From assembly GCF_008704495.1 (NCBI RefSeq), contig NZ_CP023699.1, positions 310,001 to 374,000 on the forward strand: a stretch of 64,000 nucleotides of DNA. The letters are read 5' to 3'. The notes beneath the pieces are model-generated. The model ran no database searches, was not told the origin of the DNA, and saw nothing but the letters and a program-made list of their open reading frames with translations. Each line of letters begins with the position of its first letter. The first letter of the stretch is position 1. Of the stretch, positions 61,718 through 64,000 are shown in pieces. A program made the translations under genes and the position numbers. The stretch comes from Streptomyces kanamyceticus (GTDB lineage Bacteria > Actinomycetota > Actinomycetes > Streptomycetales > Streptomycetaceae).

Positions 61718-61828
61718 CCGCGCCCACGGGTCCCGCACGCCGCTGGCTCCGTCCCTTGAGTTCCCCGGCCCGAGCGGAGGTCAGGCTCGTTGGCGGTCGA
61801 CAAGCCCTACGCGGTCGGCGGCGACTGA
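61714..61828 (+). pseudogene. Type II thioesterase stub
   Basis: The ATG overlaps the NRPS remnant stop by 4 bp. The first 26 residues (TGPARRWLRPLSSPARAEVRLV) are the usual opening of NRPS/PKS editing thioesterases, just before the CFPHAGG segment; then homology ends abruptly. In another frame a short C-terminus-like piece ends at TGA 61826. No catalytic residue remains. Confidence 0.55.
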
Positions 61829-61857
61829 CCGTGCGCGGCGCCACCACCGCCCCGCGG

Positions 61858-62094
61858 TCAGGGATGCGGCGCGTCCATCGCGTTCGACGTGCAGGGGCAG
61901 GGATAGGGCCACCGGCTGTCCAGGGCGTCCGGGCATCCCGAACCGGGGCCCGGCAGGCACAGTCCGTCCACGCAGCAGCTGCAGTCGGGGCAGGTCCTGA
62001 CGGGACTCGTCACCGACGGGGCCGGTGGCACCGCGTCGTCGAGGCGGTTCTCATACGGAGCGTGCTGCTGGTGGCGCGGGCGGAACGAGGACAA
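61858..62094 (-). CDS. Small cysteine-rich protein
   Basis: A 78-residue frame starting at TTG 62094 behind a strong site (AAGGAG, 9 bp). Codon third positions are mostly G/C. The C-terminal half holds eight cysteines, CPDCSCCVDGLC, then GC and CPC, in a zinc-ribbon-like spacing; the N-terminus is His/Pro-rich. No export signal. I recall no named family. It is transcribed away from the candidate peptide gene at 62329 and toward the NRPS wreck. Confidence 0.55.
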   Translation of the reverse strand: MSSFRPRHQQHAPYENRLDDAVPPAPSVTSPVRTCPDCSCCVDGLCLPGPGSGCPDALDSRWPYPCPCTSNAMDAPHP

Positions 62095-62214
62095 CGTCGA
62101 GGTCTCCTTGAGCGTCGGTACTGTGGTCTCCCTCTATGTCGACCCTCGCCGCCGTTCGATCAACGCCGCCCCGGCGCGGACCCTGTTGAGGATGTTGAAA
62201 GCACGCCGGGCTCC

Positions 62215-62242
62215 CGGAGGGCGCGCTCGCGCGGGCCCTCCG
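62215..62242. terminator. GC-rich hairpin
   Basis: CGGAGGGC (62215-62222) pairs with GCCCTCCG (62235-62242), with a further 3-bp stem inside. It lies in the 234-bp gap between the divergent small genes, so it may be a leader hairpin or operator rather than a terminator. The gap shows no recognisable gene. Confidence 0.35.
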
Positions 62243-62328
62243 CCGTCCTCCCCGTACCACCGCCCGACGGAGTGATTCGGTGTCCCGCGCCGCTCGCGGC
62301 CTCCGCACCCAGGGCAGGCATATGCCAC

Positions 62329-62517
62329 ATGAACGATCCCTTCGCCCAGTCCCCGCTAGCCACGCTCCCGGCCACCGCCGCGTCCCCGACTCCCGCCGCA
62401 GCAACACCCGTTGACCAGCGGCGCGTCGCGCACACCGTCTACATGGAACCCACACCCACCCGTGCCGCCCACGGCGCGGAACCCGTTGAACCGGTGGGAA
62501 AGAGCACGATTTCCTAG
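62329..62517 (+). CDS. Candidate small peptide gene (62 residues)
   Basis: ATG 62329 to TAG 62515-62517. The product is Ala/Pro/Thr-rich at first (residues 8-27), then PVDQRRVAHTVYMEPTPTR and a tail ending EPVGKSTIS. GC-biased third positions support coding, the binding site (GGCAGG, 11 bp away) is weak. Low cysteine, no signal. It could be a RiPP-like precursor or a leaderless small protein; I recognise no family. Confidence 0.35.
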   Translation: MNDPFAQSPLATLPATAASPTPAAATPVDQRRVAHTVYMEPTPTRAAHGAEPVEPVGKSTIS

Positions 62518-62676
62518 AGCCCGCCATCCGCCGTACGAGGAGGAGAGCAGCTCGCGGAAGCACGCCGCGTCCCCCGGCACTACCGCGCGCCTGCCATGAG
62601 TCCGGACTCCTGGGCAGGCTCCCAAAAGCCCGGTGCCACCAAGGAGTGGTGGCACCGGCCAGACCTCAGGAGCGTG

Positions 62677-64000
62677 ATGACGGACAGGCCAGGATCCAAC
62701 GACCGACTGCGGGCCCTGCTCAGAGAGGCGCAGTGGACCTCGGCCGCCCTGGCCCGCGCCGTCAACATGGCCGGCGCCGAGATCGGGCTGCGGCTCTCCT
62801 ACGACCGGACGTCGGTCTCCCACTGGCTCTCCGGCACCCAGCCCCGGCACCAAGTGCCCCAGCTCGTGGCCGAAGCCCTCTCGCGGCGCCTCGACCGGGC
62901 CGTCACGACGGCCGCCGTGGGCTTCAGAACACCGGACGGCGACGTCGCCGCGAAGGGCCCGGTCGCACCGGCTGACGCGAGCGCGATTCGCCAGCTCACG
63001 GCCCTGGTCGGGTCAGACACCGACCCGCTGCGCCGCACCTTCCTGCAGCGGACTCCCTACGAGGCCGACCCGTCCCTGCCCCTGTGGCGCCCGGTGCGGA
63101 CCGCTCCGGCCGCACGCCGCGCGAAGGTTCCCGCGCCGCGCGGCACGGGCGTGGGCAGCACCGAGGTGGCCACTGTCCGCGACGCCGTGCGGGCGTTCGC
63201 GTCCGGTCTCGACCGGCACGGCGGGGGCCATGCCCGGTCCGCCCTGTGCGCGTATCTCGCGGACGACGTGGTCCCCTGGCTGCGCCGCGCGGGCGACAGC
63301 GAGGTGGGGCGGCAGCTGCGCAGGGAGTCCGCCCGGCTGGCCTTCGTCCTGGCCAGGCAGTACGAGGACAGCGACATGCAGGGCGTGGCCCAGCGCTACT
63401 TCGCCAACGCGCTGCTCCTGGCCAACGAGGCCGAGGACCGCGTCACCTGGGCCATGACCCTGCGCGCGCTGAGCAGTCAGTCACTCGCGCTGAACCACCG
63501 CGGTGTCGCCCTGTCCCAGGGCGAGCGGGCGTTCGCGGCGCTGCCGCCCGAGGCGCCGACGGCCGTCCGTTCCTTCGTCGCCGCCCAACTGGCGGTGGCC
63601 CGGGCCCGTGCCGACGACCGCGACGGAGCGATGGCTGCCCTGGACGACGCGGAGCGGGCCACCGACCGCGCGGACGTCGCCCCCTCGCCCTTCTCGGTGT
63701 ACCCGCGCGCGGCCCTGGAGTTCCAGCGGGCCCAGACGCTACGTGGCCTCGGCGACCTGGCGGGCGCGTCCAAGGCCGTGACGGCCTCGCTCGCGCACCG
63801 CAGCCCCGACGACCGCCGGGGCCATGCCCTGACCTGCGCCCTCCGCGTCCAGCTGCTGCTGCACGCCGGGCACCTCGAAGAGGCAAGCGCGAACTGGCGG
63901 TCCTTCACCCACCTCGGTGCGGGGCTCCAGTCCGCCAGGGTCGACCGCGCGGGCAGCTCGCTGCGCCGGGCGTTCCTGCCCTACCGCTCGCAGGCCTCGG
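62677..64000 (+). CDS. HTH/TPR regulator (3' partial)
   Basis: Open to the window end, 441 codons. Residues about 5-85 are a Cro/C1-like helix-turn-helix variant typical of large Streptomyces regulators (LRALLREAQWTSAALARAVNMAGAE, YDRTSVSHWLSGTQPRHQVPQLVAEALSRRL). From about residue 165 helical TPR-like repeats follow (GVAQRYFANALLLANEAEDRVTWAMTLRALSSQSLALNHRG, AAQLAVARARADDRDGAMAALDDAERAT). AGGAG lies just before the start; the 159-bp gap upstream (62518-62676) has nothing I recognise. Such proteins often sit beside small-peptide or secondary-metabolite genes and act by protein contact. Confidence 0.82.
   Translation, partial: MTDRPGSNDRLRALLREAQWTSAALARAVNMAGAEIGLRLSYDRTSVSHWLSGTQPRHQVPQLVAEALSRRLDRAVTTAAVGFRTPDGDVAAKGPVAPADASAIRQLTALVGSDTDPLRRTFLQRTPYEADPSLPLWRPVRTAPAARRAKVPAPRGTGVGSTEVATVRDAVRAFASGLDRHGGGHARSALCAYLADDVVPWLRRAGDSEVGRQLRRESARLAFVLARQYEDSDMQGVAQRYFANALLLANEAEDRVTWAMTLRALSSQSLALNHRGVALSQGERAFAALPPEAPTAVRSFVAAQLAVARARADDRDGAMAALDDAERATDRADVAPSPFSVYPRAALEFQRAQTLRGLGDLAGASKAVTASLAHRSPDDRRGHALTCALRVQLLLHAGHLEEASANWRSFTHLGAGLQSARVDRAGSSLRRAFLPYRSQAS

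Overview
The base composition (very GC-rich, strongly G/C-biased third codon positions), GTG and occasional TTG starts, AGGAGG-type ribosome binding sites, rare TTA codons, and families such as SARP/AfsR regulators, Ser/Thr kinases and cytochrome P450s point to an actinomycete chromosome, almost certainly Streptomyces or a close relative. No rRNA, tRNA, CRISPR array, insertion sequence or prophage gene was recognised.

Layout. 0-12 kb: end of a quinone-oxidoreductase-like gene; a divergent amidase/TetR pair with a clear operator; a Ser/Thr kinase carrying eight TPR-like repeats; an exported S33 peptidase; an acyl-CoA dehydrogenase; small stress and metal proteins (DinB fold, Cys-rich copper protein); a DUF1275 membrane protein; an unusual lipoprotein. 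12-20 kb: VOC protein, PepSY membrane protein, a CDF metal exporter divergent from its ArsR regulator, and an amidohydrolase / TetR / NCS1 permease module. 20-31 kb: an SDR lacking the catalytic lysine, a bldA-type (TTA-containing) cytochrome P450 behind a 43-bp palindrome, a Cys-less carboxymuconolactone-decarboxylase-like protein, a LysE exporter, a MerR regulator with a B12-like sensor region, an SDR behind a MerR-type promoter, a DUF4232 lipoprotein, a large SARP, a WGR protein and an unknown membrane protein.

31-46 kb: cytochrome bd oxidase operon (cydA-cydB-cydD-cydC) divergent from a LysR regulator; a 2Fe-2S ferredoxin and its FAD reductase, which is overlapped tail-to-tail by a carbamoyltransferase/SUMF1-domain pair; carboxylesterase; methyltransferase; LytR-CpsA-Psr protein with a frameshift. 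46-57 kb: LysR/VOC pair, a cobalamin riboswitch controlling a cbiMNQO cobalt ECF transporter (cbiM frameshifted), two convergent voltage-gated-type channel paralogues sharing an 83-bp identical inverted repeat, and a glutaminase with EF-hand and ankyrin regions like animal GLS.

57-64 kb: cold-shock protein, hexapeptide acyltransferase, SGNH hydrolase, then what looks like the wreck of a thiazoline/thiazole-type nonribosomal peptide cluster: a broken SagB/Ox-type oxidase with a TTA codon, a class III aminotransferase apparently starting at ATC, an NRPS collapsed in frame from the start of a cyclization domain to the end of a carrier domain, and a thioesterase stub. Beside it lie a tiny Cys-rich protein gene, a possible 62-residue peptide gene and a large HTH/TPR regulator that runs off the window.

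Two conserved genes (LCP protein, cbiM) each lack one base, in both cases a probable C, and two further weaker cases lie nearby, so part of the 46-60 kb stretch may contain sequencing errors rather than real mutations.
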